Below are positions 13,357 through 21,572 of a stretch of DNA of 64,000 nt, piece by piece. How positions within the stretch are numbered: the stretch's first letter is position 1; the number at the start of each line of letters is the position of its first letter. The stretch is from the NCBI RefSeq assembly GCF_000010425.1, contig NC_008618.1:1977946-2041945 (forward strand), given 5' to 3'. The position numbers were made by a program, and so were the translations under genes. This DNA is from Bifidobacterium adolescentis ATCC 15703 (GTDB taxonomy: Bacteria; Actinomycetota; Actinomycetes; Actinomycetales; Bifidobacteriaceae). The notes below the pieces were generated by a model. It had not been told where the DNA came from and ran no database searches. It saw only the letters and a program-made list of their open reading frames with translations.

Positions 13357-14622
13357 TCAGTAGATGCGCTTGGGCTGGAAACCGGCCGCGCGCATCGCGT
13401 CAAGGATGCGGTCGATGTGCTCAGGACCGTTGGTCTCAACGGTGACGCCCAAGGAAACCGAATCAGTGTAATGGCTGGAAGCCTTGAACTGGTCGTGATC
13501 GAGTGCGATGACGTTGGCGCGCTGCTCGGCCAGAATCGTGGCCACCTTGACCAGCTGGCCAGGGGTATCCGGAAGCTCAACCTCGAAGTTCATGATGCGG
13601 CCACGGGCAATCATGCCCTTCTGAATCACCGCGCTGATGGAGACAGTATCCTCATTGCCACCGGAAAGAATCGGCACCACCACATGCGGGCCCTTCGCCT
13701 CGGCGAACTTGCGCGAGCGCAGATTCAGGTGCTCGAGCGCGGCCAGAGACACGGCACCGGCAGCCTCGACCACCAGCTTGTGCTTCTCCAGCATGAGCAG
13801 GATCATCTCGTTGATGTCGCGCTCGGTGACGGTGACCAGATCGTCGAGGAACTCGTTGAGCAGCGCGAAGGTCAGGTCGCCCGGACGCTTCACGGCAACG
13901 CCTTCGGCGGAGGTACGCACCTGGTCGGCTGCGACGACGCGACCGGCGGCCAACGAATTCTTCCATGCCGGGCTGCCTTCCGGAATGGCGCCGATCACAC
14001 GCACCTCAGGCTTGAACGTCTTGATGGCGAGCGCCACGCCCGCGCCCAGACCGCCGCCGCCCAAGGGCACGACCACGTCGGTGACGTTCGGCACGTCTTC
14101 GAGGATCTCGAGACCGATGGTGCCTTGGCCGCACAGCACCTCATAATCATCGAACGGGGGCACGTAGATCATGCCTTCGTTGTCGCTCAGTTCCTGCGCG
14201 TGCGCTGCGGATTCGTCGAACACCTCGCCGCACAGCACCACGTCCGCGCCGTACGCTTTGGTGGCATCCACCTTCAGCGGCGGAGTGATCTGCGGCATGC
14301 AGATGGTGGCCTTCGCGCCACGTTCACGGGCCGCGTACGCCACACCCTGCGCATGGTTGCCTGCGGAAGCGGTGACGATGCCGTGAGCGAGCTGCTCGTC
14401 GGTCAGCGATGCAATCTTGTTGTACGCGCCACGAATCTTGAACGATCCGGTGACCTGGAGATTCTCGGGCTTGAGCAGAATCTCATGTCCGGTCATTTCG
14501 GACAGCACAGGCGACGGAATAATCTCCGTGTGGCGTGCGGTGCCCTTCAGTCGTTCGGCGGCCAGTTTCAATTCAGCGGCATGATCGCGCCGCAATGCTT
14601 TGAGCACCTCGTTTTGTTCCAT
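13357..14622 (-). CDS. ilvA: Threonine ammonia-lyase with C-terminal ACT domain
   Basis: A 421-residue PLP enzyme that converts threonine to 2-oxobutanoate and ammonia, the first step to isoleucine. The PLP lysine is K62 (GSFKIRGAYNKI). TASAGNHAQGVAYAA and the phosphate-binding VVPLGGGGLGAG loop follow. From about residue 345, the segment FEVELPDTPGQLVKVATILA is an ACT domain, as in the single-ACT, TdcB-like group rather than the E. coli IlvA group. The conserved start MEQNEVLKALRRDHAAELK is used although the frame extends further upstream. The Shine-Dalgarno is poor. Biosynthetic or catabolic use is not decided by the sequence. Confidence 0.92.
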   Translation of the reverse strand: MEQNEVLKALRRDHAAELKLAAERLKGTARHTEIIPSPVLSEMTGHEILLKPENLQVTGSFKIRGAYNKIASLTDEQLAHGIVTASAGNHAQGVAYAARERGAKATICMPQITPPLKVDATKAYGADVVLCGEVFDESAAHAQELSDNEGMIYVPPFDDYEVLCGQGTIGLEILEDVPNVTDVVVPLGGGGLGAGVALAIKTFKPEVRVIGAIPEGSPAWKNSLAAGRVVAADQVRTSAEGVAVKRPGDLTFALLNEFLDDLVTVTERDINEMILLMLEKHKLVVEAAGAVSLAALEHLNLRSRKFAEAKGPHVVVPILSGGNEDTVSISAVIQKGMIARGRIMNFEVELPDTPGQLVKVATILAEQRANVIALDHDQFKASSHYTDSVSLGVTVETNGPEHIDRILDAMRAAGFQPKRIY

Positions 14623-14732
14623 GGACGTTATTGTAAGCGCACGTCTGCCGAAGCCGACGCGTGGTATCGGCATGTGGGTGCCGGGCAGACGGGCGGCTTG
14701 GCGGAACGGGAGGAGCATCGCAAGAAGGTAGT

Positions 14733-14774
14733 AAAAATGCCCGAGTGGTTCCGTGATGAGCCACTCGGGCATTT
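14733..14774 (-). terminator. Terminator of the alpha-glucosidase gene
   Basis: CCACTCGGGCATTT (14761-14774) pairs with AAATGCCCGAGTGG (14735-14748). On the minus strand it is followed by TTTTTAC, 28 bases after the stop. Confidence 0.85.
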
Positions 14775-14801
14775 CTGCAGAGAGTTATAGGGAAAGATCG
14801 A

Positions 14802-16622
14802 TCAGAGCTGAATCACGACTCCCTCCCAGCGAGCGAGCTCGCCACGAGCGATCGATTTAACACTATGCATAGCATCATAGGTGCTGAGCAGTACTTGCGG
14901 ATCGGACACGCCGTCGGAAAGCAGCTCCGCCACGTCCGAAGGCAGCGCCGCGGACCTGTCGGTGAGGTTGACCACGACAAGAATCGTGTCGTCGCCATTG
15001 GTGCGCGTGAAAGCATACACCTGATCGCTGTCGGCGGCGAGCAGATGCCATTCGCCAGTGGAGATGGTGGCGCTGTTGTGCCGCATGGCGATGAGCTTCT
15101 TGTAGAACGTGTACACGGAATCCGGATCGTCGAATTCCTCGGCCGCGTTGATTTCCACATGATTCGGGTTGACGCTGATCCACGGTTCGGCTGCCGCGTC
15201 CGCCGGGGTGAAACCGGCATACTTGGAGGCGTCCCACTGCATGGGGGTGCGCGCGTTGTCGCGGCCGATGAGGGCGAGGGCGGCCATCATGGATTCGGAC
15301 GACTGGCACTTGGCTTCCTCCACGCGCTGGCGATAGCCGTTGAGGGCTTCCAGATCGCGGTATTGTTCCAGCTTGGTGAAGTGGGCGTTGGTCATACCCA
15401 GTTCCTCGCCTTCGTAAATGTACGGGGTGCCGCGGTGCATGTGCAGCACCATGCCGAACGCCTTGGCGCTCAGTTCGCGCGAATCGCGGTCGGAGTCGTT
15501 GCCCCAACGGGAGACCACGCGCGGCTGGTCATGATTGCAGAAGAACAGGCTGGCCCAACCGGCCTTCCTCACGGCCTCCTGCTGCTCGGTCATACGGTCG
15601 CGCAGGTTTTTGACCTCGAACGGCACGGTATTCCACTTGGAGCCTTCCTGGTCGATGCCGACATGGTCAAACAGGAATAGCATGTCAAGTTCCTTGTTGG
15701 CCGGATCGGTGACGTGCTCGTTACGGGCCGGGGTGATGCCCGGAGCCTCGCCGACATTCATGTAGCCTTCACGGCCTTCGAATACCTCACGGCGCATTTC
15801 GGCGAGGAACTCGTCGATGCGCGGGCCGTCGGAGCAGAACGGATACGGGCTGGAATAACCTTCCTCTCCAACCGGATTATCGGCGATTTCGGATCCTGCC
15901 TCCCCCGGCAACTTGCCGTTCTTGTCGATGACCTTGGAAATCTGGGTGATCACGTCCATGCGGAAGCCGTCGATGCCGCGATCCATCCACCAGTTCATCA
16001 TCTTGTAGACGGCCTTGCGCACCTCGGGATTCTCCCAGTTGAGGTCGGGCTGCTTCTTGGAATACTGGTGAAAGAAGTATTCACCGCGCTTCGGATCGTA
16101 CTCCCATGCGGAGCCGCCGAAATAGGAGCCCCACTGGTTCGGCTCGGCACCGGGCGTGCCCGGCTCATGGCCCGGCTTGGCCGGACGCCACCAATACCAA
16201 TCCGCATGAGGATCGTTCTTGTCGCGGGAAGCCTGGAACCAGGCATGCTCGTCGGACGTGTGGTTCACGACCAGGTCCATGATGACCTTCAGGCCGCGCT
16301 TGTGCGCTTCGGCAAGCAGCTCGTCCATATCGGCCATTGTGCCGAACAGCGGATCGATGTCCTGGTAGTCGGAGATGTCGTAGCCGTTGTCGTCCTGCGG
16401 GGACTTGAAGACCGGGGACAGCCATAGCACGTCCACGCCGAGATCTGCGAGATAGTCGAGCCGGCTGGTGATGCCCTTCAGATCGCCGATGCCATCGCCA
16501 TTGGAATCCTGGAAGGAACGGGGATAGATCTGGTAGACCACCGCGTTCGCCCACCACGGATTCGGGGTGGCGCCATTCGAACGGACGGTGTCAGAAAGAG
16601 TGGAACGATTGAAATTCGTCAT
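14802..16622 (-). CDS. Alpha-glucosidase, GH13 subfamily 31 (oligo-1,6-glucosidase type)
   Basis: A 606-residue cytoplasmic glucosidase acting on short alpha-glucosides such as isomaltose, panose or sucrose-type sugars. GH13 regions are clear: DLVVNHTSDEH (about 116-126), nucleophile D223 in GFRMDVI, acid/base E292 in NVGEAPG, and D365 in FFCNHDQPRV. The N-terminus WWANAVVYQIYPRSFQDSNG is typical of subfamily 31. AAAGGAG supports the start. It lies downstream of the permease/binding-protein operon but behind that operon's terminator, so it has its own promoter region. GTAAAGCGTTTTT (16681-16693) there resembles a site upstream of msmK. The regioselectivity is inferred. Confidence 0.93.
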   Translation of the reverse strand: MTNFNRSTLSDTVRSNGATPNPWWANAVVYQIYPRSFQDSNGDGIGDLKGITSRLDYLADLGVDVLWLSPVFKSPQDDNGYDISDYQDIDPLFGTMADMDELLAEAHKRGLKVIMDLVVNHTSDEHAWFQASRDKNDPHADWYWWRPAKPGHEPGTPGAEPNQWGSYFGGSAWEYDPKRGEYFFHQYSKKQPDLNWENPEVRKAVYKMMNWWMDRGIDGFRMDVITQISKVIDKNGKLPGEAGSEIADNPVGEEGYSSPYPFCSDGPRIDEFLAEMRREVFEGREGYMNVGEAPGITPARNEHVTDPANKELDMLFLFDHVGIDQEGSKWNTVPFEVKNLRDRMTEQQEAVRKAGWASLFFCNHDQPRVVSRWGNDSDRDSRELSAKAFGMVLHMHRGTPYIYEGEELGMTNAHFTKLEQYRDLEALNGYRQRVEEAKCQSSESMMAALALIGRDNARTPMQWDASKYAGFTPADAAAEPWISVNPNHVEINAAEEFDDPDSVYTFYKKLIAMRHNSATISTGEWHLLAADSDQVYAFTRTNGDDTILVVVNLTDRSAALPSDVAELLSDGVSDPQVLLSTYDAMHSVKSIARGELARWEGVVIQL

Positions 16623-16680
16623 CGCGATTGAGCTCCTTTGCCTAAGTGGAATGGATGAACTTTGCTATATCCCATGGTAC

Positions 16681-16693
16681 GTAAAGCGTTTTT
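16681..16693. promoter_or_regulatory. Candidate LacI-type operator upstream of the alpha-glucosidase gene
   Basis: GTAAAGCGTTTTT shares AAAGCGTTT with TCAAAGCGTTTAC upstream of msmK (48571-48583). Its position about 60 bases upstream of the start codon suits a repressor site. Confidence 0.35.
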
Positions 16694-16788
16694 TCTTTCT
16701 TGCCTGCGGCGCGTTTTGCAAAGCAGGAAATGAAAGATATATTGCAAGCGGGATGCGCCCTTCGGAATCACATCAATGCATACGAAAA

Positions 16789-16826
16789 GCGGGAATCCTC
16801 GAAAAAGGGGAAACGAGGATTCCCGC
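16789..16826 (-). terminator. Terminator of the alpha-1,6-galactoside transporter operon
   Basis: GCGGGAATCCTCG (16789-16801) pairs perfectly with CGAGGATTCCCGC (16814-16826). A T-stretch (CTTTTCG) follows on the minus strand. A further small hairpin, GAACAGTCC/GGACTGTTC (16920-16940), lies right after the permease stop. Confidence 0.85.
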
Positions 16827-16939
16827 TCGGCGCTGTGAAGTTTTACTTCACAAGCAGACGGCCTACGGCCGCGTTGTTCCTGCCTTCGCTCGCCTATCGG
16901 CTCGCTCAGGAGGAACCTATGAACAGTCCACAGGACTGT

Positions 16940-17830
16940 TCACTTCACGGCTCCTCTCATCACACCACCGACGACCCACTTTTGGGCGAAGACGTAGACG
17001 ATAAGCACCGGGGCCATGGCCATCAGGTAGGAGGCGAAGGCCATCGGATAGTTCGACGTGAACTGGCTCTGGAACACGTACTGCGCCAGCGGAATCGTCT
17101 GATTGCTCTGGTCGGTCAGCGTGATCAACGGCAGCAGGAAGTCGTTCCATGCCCACAGTGCGGTCAGGATGGCGATCGTGGCGTTGATCGGTCCCATCAG
17201 CGGGAAAATAATCGTCCAGAAGATACGCCAGGTCGAAGCGCCGTCGATGCGCGCCGCCTCTTCCAACGAAATCGGAATCGAACGGATGAAGCCGATCGCG
17301 ATGAACAGGTTCGTGCCGATGCCGAGAATCGTGTACAGAATGATCAGACCGAGCTGGTTGTCCAGGTGCAGGGTGCCCATTTCCTTGGCGATCGGCAGCA
17401 TGACGACGGTGAACGGCACGAACATCATGGCCAGGAAGAAGTAGTACAGGAAGCGGAAGAACCGCTTATCCATGTTCCTTGCCACGGCGTACGCGACGAA
17501 CGTGTTCGTCAGCAGCGTCAGCACCACAGCGCACACGGTGATGATCGCGGAATTGAGCGCGGCCTTCGGATAGTTCACCTTGTTCCACGCGTCCGCGAAA
17601 TTATGCCATTCCCACGTGGTCGGCAGGCTGAACGTGCCCGCTTCGCCCGGCGTCTTCAGCGCGGTGACGACGGCGAAGTACAGCGGCACGAGCACCGTCA
17701 GGCTCAGCACGGCGACGGCCGCCGTCAGCCACCAGTTGATGCTGTGGTCCTTGCGGATCTTCTCCGGCTTCGCTTGCGATTGTCCGCTTTGCGCGGCGGC
17801 CGGCTTGGTTGCAACAGTTGCGCTAGTCAT
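16940..17830 (-). CDS. Sugar ABC transporter permease, MalG type
   Basis: A 296-residue inner-membrane protein with about six membrane segments. The EAA loop is ISLEEAARIDGASTWRIFWT (about residues 195-214), the site that contacts the ATPase. The cytoplasmic N-terminus is long and charged (AAAQSGQSQAKPEKIRKD). It is the last gene of the three-gene transporter operon, 18 bases after the MalF-type gene. Gene order and the flanking GH36, GH13 and ROK genes match the alpha-1,6-galactoside/glucoside importer locus known from Bifidobacterium animalis subsp. lactis. The substrate is therefore inferred to be raffinose- or isomaltose-type sugars. No ATPase gene is in the operon. Confidence 0.9.
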   Translation of the reverse strand: MTSATVATKPAAAQSGQSQAKPEKIRKDHSINWWLTAAVAVLSLTVLVPLYFAVVTALKTPGEAGTFSLPTTWEWHNFADAWNKVNYPKAALNSAIITVCAVVLTLLTNTFVAYAVARNMDKRFFRFLYYFFLAMMFVPFTVVMLPIAKEMGTLHLDNQLGLIILYTILGIGTNLFIAIGFIRSIPISLEEAARIDGASTWRIFWTIIFPLMGPINATIAILTALWAWNDFLLPLITLTDQSNQTIPLAQYVFQSQFTSNYPMAFASYLMAMAPVLIVYVFAQKWVVGGVMRGAVK

Positions 17831-17848
17831 GATTTCTTCCCCTTACTC

Positions 17849-18781
17849 TCAGACCTTTTCCTTGCCGCTGAAGAACTTCAGCTGCACGAATGCGAGGATT
17901 GCCAGCACGATGAAGAACGTGACCGCGTTCGCCATCTGGTAGGAGTATTCGCCGTTGCCCAGGCCGTTCTGGAAGATCAGGTAGGAGACGGTTTCGGTCT
18001 TGGAATCCGGACCGCCCTTGGTCAATGCCATGACCTGGTCGAACGCGCCGAGCGAGTTCTTGAGGCTCAGCACCATGTTGATGGTGAAGAACGGGCCAAT
18101 CAGCGGGAACGTGATCTGCCAGAAGTTCTGCCAGGCGTTCACGCCGTCGATGGACGCGGCCTCATAGATTTCGTTGTCGATGGTCTGCAGACCCGCCAAG
18201 TACAGCAGCGTGGAGTAGGCCACACCCTGCCAGATGGACAGGAACACGATCGGGAACCATGCCAGATCCGGATTGGAGATCATGGATGTGGACAGCCAAT
18301 CGATGTGCAGCGCCTGGCCGAGGGCCGGCAGCGGGGTCATGAAGATGTACTTGAACACGTAGCCGATGACCAGCACCGACAGGGTGTACGGAATGAAGAA
18401 GATGGCTCGGAAGCCGTTCTTGAAGGCGATTTTGGAGTTCAGCAGCACCGCCAGGAACATGCCGAGGATGTTCGTGCCGAGCGTGATCAGAATCGCGATG
18501 AAAATCGTGAACAGATACGCGTGGCCGACGCGTGCGTCCTGGAACATCGCGATGTAGTTCTTGAAGCCGATGAACTTGTAATCGCCGTAACCCTGCGAAT
18601 TGGTGAACGAGTACATCGCGCCCTGCAGGAACGGCAGGTACAGGAAGATGCACACGAGAATCATCGCGGGAATGGTCATCCAGTAGAACGCCGGATCGAC
18701 CTTGCGCTTGGAGTATTTCGAAACCTTCTTCGGCTTCTTTGCGGCGGCCTTGTCGGCCTTGGCCGAGATATTGCCAGTCAT
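17849..18781 (-). CDS. Sugar ABC transporter permease, MalF type
   Basis: A 310-residue membrane protein. A basic, lysine-rich N-terminus (KADKAAAKKPKKVSKYSKRK) precedes the first of about six transmembrane segments. The EAA loop IYEAASIDGVNAWQNFWQIT is at about residues 215-235. The start MTGNISAK is chosen because GGGAGG lies 8 bases upstream. The binding-protein gene ends 14 bases upstream and the MalG-type gene starts 18 bases downstream, so the three genes are one transcript. It works with those partners to import alpha-1,6-linked oligosaccharides (inferred from the locus). Confidence 0.9.
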   Translation of the reverse strand: MTGNISAKADKAAAKKPKKVSKYSKRKVDPAFYWMTIPAMILVCIFLYLPFLQGAMYSFTNSQGYGDYKFIGFKNYIAMFQDARVGHAYLFTIFIAILITLGTNILGMFLAVLLNSKIAFKNGFRAIFFIPYTLSVLVIGYVFKYIFMTPLPALGQALHIDWLSTSMISNPDLAWFPIVFLSIWQGVAYSTLLYLAGLQTIDNEIYEAASIDGVNAWQNFWQITFPLIGPFFTINMVLSLKNSLGAFDQVMALTKGGPDSKTETVSYLIFQNGLGNGEYSYQMANAVTFFIVLAILAFVQLKFFSGKEKV

Positions 18782-18795
18782 TGTCGTTCCTCCCC

Positions 18796-20088
18796 TCACC
18801 TAAAGTTCCTGGCTTCGATCTTGTCGTATTCCGACTGCATGCTGTTCAGGAATCGTTTAGTATTGCCCGACTGCACCAACGTCTGCAGGAAACCGGCGAG
18901 GTTGATGCTTGCCGGCACGTAGTGGTCACAGAAATCAGCCAGCTTGCCGGCCTTGTAGAAGTCGAGCACGCCATTCAACGCTTCATCGCCGACGTACGTA
19001 TCCTTGTACGGGGTGAACGCAGACTGCTGCTTGGAGTAATCCTGCACGTTCTCCTCGCTCATCAGGAAGTCGACGAATTCGCGAGCCTCGGTGTAATGCT
19101 TCGTATGCGCGCCGATCGTCAGCATCACGTCGTCGCCGGCGGTCAGCTGCTGTTCCTTGACGTTGTCGGTGGCCGGCATCTGCGCGAACCGCAGATTGGC
19201 GTCCTTGTTGATCAGACGGATCTGCGGAATCGCGTACGTGCCGAGCGGCAGAATCGCGGCCTTGCCGGAAGCGATGTCCTGCGTAGCCTGCTGGTAGGTG
19301 ACGGCCGGATTCTTCTGCGTGTAGTTCTGGTAAATTTCAATCAGCTTGCCGCTGACGGGCGTCCACAAGTCGGAGAAGGTCTTGCTGCCGTCCTTGAGAT
19401 ACGCGTATTCCGATTCCGGCACCAGCGTCGAATTCAGCGATGCAAGCGGCGCCTGCAACGTCCACGGATCGGCGGTGCTCGCCTCAACCGGCGTGACGCC
19501 CTTGGCCTTGAGCCGCTTGAGCAGCGCGATGAATTCGCTCCACGTCTGCGGCGGATTGTCCGGATCCTCGCCGGCCTGCTTCCACACATCGGCGTTGATG
19601 ATGTAGCCGCTTGCGTTGCCCGCGTACGGAATACCGTACAGACGCTTCTTGGACTTGTCGGTGGTCTGCACGAGGCTCTTCGCGATGTTCACCATGCCCG
19701 GATTGAGCTCGTCGACGATCTCGTCGTCGGTGAAATCGTGGAAGACGCCCGCTTCGGCGAGCATGCCGTAATTGATGTCGCCGTTGATGGTGATGACGTC
19801 GGGTTCGCGGTTCTTCACCAGTCGCGTGCGCAGATCGGTGGTGGCGTCCGACGAATTGTTGACATTGACTTTGATGTTGGAATGGGTTTTCTCGAATTCA
19901 CGCGCCTTGGCGGTGAACCAATCCGCCGCCTCGGACTTGAATTGGAAGAAATCCAAGGTGACCGTGCCGGCGGTGCTGTTGCCGCAGCCCGCGAGCCCAA
20001 CCGTCAGCACAATCGCGCATGCAGCCGTAATAGCACGGCCCGCGATCCGCCTGAAGGTGCCTGTGTTGGCATTGGAATCAGGTTTCAT
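18796..20088 (-). CDS. Sugar-binding lipoprotein, probably alpha-1,6-galactoside/glucoside specific
   Basis: A 430-residue solute-binding protein. The signal peptide (RRIAGRAITAACAIVLTVGL) ends with lipobox LAGC, giving a lipid-anchored cysteine. It has family segments VTLDFFQFKSEAADWF, IPYAGNASGYIINADVWKQA and an ordered C-terminal helical half. AAGGAG 6 bases before the ATG at 20088 fixes the start. It is the first gene of the transporter operon and is divergent from the ROK gene. The locus (GH13_31, two permeases, binding protein, ROK, GH36) resembles the characterised B. animalis system whose binding protein takes raffinose and panose-like sugars. The assignment by synteny is good but unproven here. 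Confidence 0.9.
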   Translation of the reverse strand: MKPDSNANTGTFRRIAGRAITAACAIVLTVGLAGCGNSTAGTVTLDFFQFKSEAADWFTAKAREFEKTHSNIKVNVNNSSDATTDLRTRLVKNREPDVITINGDINYGMLAEAGVFHDFTDDEIVDELNPGMVNIAKSLVQTTDKSKKRLYGIPYAGNASGYIINADVWKQAGEDPDNPPQTWSEFIALLKRLKAKGVTPVEASTADPWTLQAPLASLNSTLVPESEYAYLKDGSKTFSDLWTPVSGKLIEIYQNYTQKNPAVTYQQATQDIASGKAAILPLGTYAIPQIRLINKDANLRFAQMPATDNVKEQQLTAGDDVMLTIGAHTKHYTEAREFVDFLMSEENVQDYSKQQSAFTPYKDTYVGDEALNGVLDFYKAGKLADFCDHYVPASINLAGFLQTLVQSGNTKRFLNSMQSEYDKIEARNFR

Positions 20089-20232
20089 TCTCTCGACTCC
20101 TTTGTATTTTCCTTTTTCACGGCAGGCCGGCTTCATTACCAGCCTCCGTTGCTTTTTAATTGTAGAATCGGCTTGTTTTCATTCCCAGTTTCCGCGCGCC
20201 CGCATCGAACGGAAATAAAAAACGGTTATTTT

Positions 20233-20257
20233 GTTATTCTTGGAAAGTAAATAGGCG
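20233..20257. promoter_or_regulatory. Candidate ROK-regulator operator (copy 1)
   Basis: GTTATTCTTGGAAAGTAAAT followed by AGGCG lies just upstream of the ROK gene, in the divergent promoter region shared with the transporter operon. A closely related sequence occurs upstream of the GH36 gene at 23955-23978. Common core: TTCTT then GGAAAGTAA(A/T)TAG. Confidence 0.45.
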
Positions 20258-20273
20258 ATAAGGACGGTACGAT

Positions 20274-21500
20274 ATGGCGATTTCCCCGATTCCACACTGG
20301 TTTGAAGGCTCGGAGTACACGCATAAGGTTGCGGCCTGCATTATGAAGTACGGTCCGATTTCGCGCATCACGCTGGCACAGATCCTTGGCCTTTCGCAAG
20401 GCGCGGTATCGCGCATCACCAGTGATTTGATTTACGCTGGCGTGATCGAAGAGACGCCAATGGCAGCGGGGCATGGCGGCAAGTTACCGAAAGATTTCTT
20501 GCGGAAATCGGCACAAAAGTCAATCCAGAAAGAAAATACGGAACGTCGCGGCCGTCCGCAGACCGGACTGCGCATCATCGCCAATGCGCGCACGTTCGTC
20601 GGCATGAAAATCAACACCACCCATATCACTGCCGTAACAGTAAACGCGCTTGGGCAGATCGTGACCGGCTGCCATGACCTGCCGCTCGACGACGATTCGC
20701 CGGAATCGGTGGTCGACGTCATCAAACAGCTGACCATGGACTGCGCCGACGAGGCGATAATGGCGGGATTGCCTTCGCCATGCGCGGTCGGCGTCTCGTT
20801 GGGCGGACACATCGTGGATGATTCGATGGTGACGTTCGCGCCGTTCCTGCATTGGTCGAAGCCCGTGGAGTTTTCGGCGTTGATCCAGGAGGCGACCGGC
20901 CTGCCGACCGGCATCTACAACGACATCGACTCATTGGTGGTGGACGCGTGCATGTTCGGCTCGGGCGTCGGATTGAACAGTTTCGCCGTGGTGACGATCG
21001 GCATCGGCGTGGGATATTCGCTCACCGTCAACGGCGAGCCGATCGACAATCCCGACAAAAGCTATGGCCTGGTCGGGCATATTCTGGTCGACCCCGACGG
21101 GCCGCGCTGCATTTCCGGACATAAAGGTTGCGCGACGTGCCTAACTGACAATTCAATCGCAACAGAATATTCGGAAATGATCGGACATCCGGCGACGTTC
21201 GACGAATTCGCGGCCGCAGCGCGCGCCAGCAAAACGCAGGCCACGAATCTGGTGAACCGCACCTGTTTCCGTTTGGGTACATTGATCGCGACCATCGCCA
21301 ATCTTGCCATGCCCGACAAAATCATGATCGCTGGCGAATCGTCGTTCATTGCGAAACTCGGCATAGACAACCTGCGTAACGGCATCAATATGTATCGGCA
21401 TAGTCAAGCCGCGCCGGTCGATTTCGAAATCGCCGAGCACGACTGGTCGCTGTGGAGCAAAGCGGCCGCAGCGCAAGCCATTCGCCAGTATGTAGGGTAA
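20274..21500 (+). CDS. ROK family transcriptional regulator
   Basis: A 408-residue NagC/XylR-type regulator. The N-terminal winged helix (about residues 24-60, ISRITLAQILGLSQGAVSRI) binds DNA. The C-terminal two-thirds is the ROK sugar-binding fold, with VTIGIGVGYSLTVNGEPI and a cysteine cluster RCISGHKGCATCLTD matching the ROK zinc site. It is a regulator rather than a kinase, given the HTH. It is divergent from the alpha-1,6-galactoside transporter and convergent with the GH36 gene, so it probably controls both. A shared motif near both promoters supports this. Confidence 0.9.
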   Translation: MAISPIPHWFEGSEYTHKVAACIMKYGPISRITLAQILGLSQGAVSRITSDLIYAGVIEETPMAAGHGGKLPKDFLRKSAQKSIQKENTERRGRPQTGLRIIANARTFVGMKINTTHITAVTVNALGQIVTGCHDLPLDDDSPESVVDVIKQLTMDCADEAIMAGLPSPCAVGVSLGGHIVDDSMVTFAPFLHWSKPVEFSALIQEATGLPTGIYNDIDSLVVDACMFGSGVGLNSFAVVTIGIGVGYSLTVNGEPIDNPDKSYGLVGHILVDPDGPRCISGHKGCATCLTDNSIATEYSEMIGHPATFDEFAAAARASKTQATNLVNRTCFRLGTLIATIANLAMPDKIMIAGESSFIAKLGIDNLRNGINMYRHSQAAPVDFEIAEHDWSLWSKAAAAQAIRQYVG

Positions 21501-21524
21501 GTCGTTCGGAATCGCTGTCGCAGT

Positions 21525-21556
21525 GTGAGGCCGGTACGCGAAAGTACCAGCCTCAC
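21525..21556. terminator. Bidirectional terminator between ROK and GH36 genes
   Basis: GTGAGGCCGGTAC (21525-21537) pairs with GTACCAGCCTCAC (21544-21556), with one mismatch, between two convergent stops. Confidence 0.75.
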
Positions 21557-21572
21557 CATACAAAACAGATAC

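Noticed and set aside
16700..18922. 740-residue plus-strand frame opposite the two permease genes
   Set aside because: Arg/His/Gln-rich translation without family features; the minus-strand permeases with EAA loops are real.
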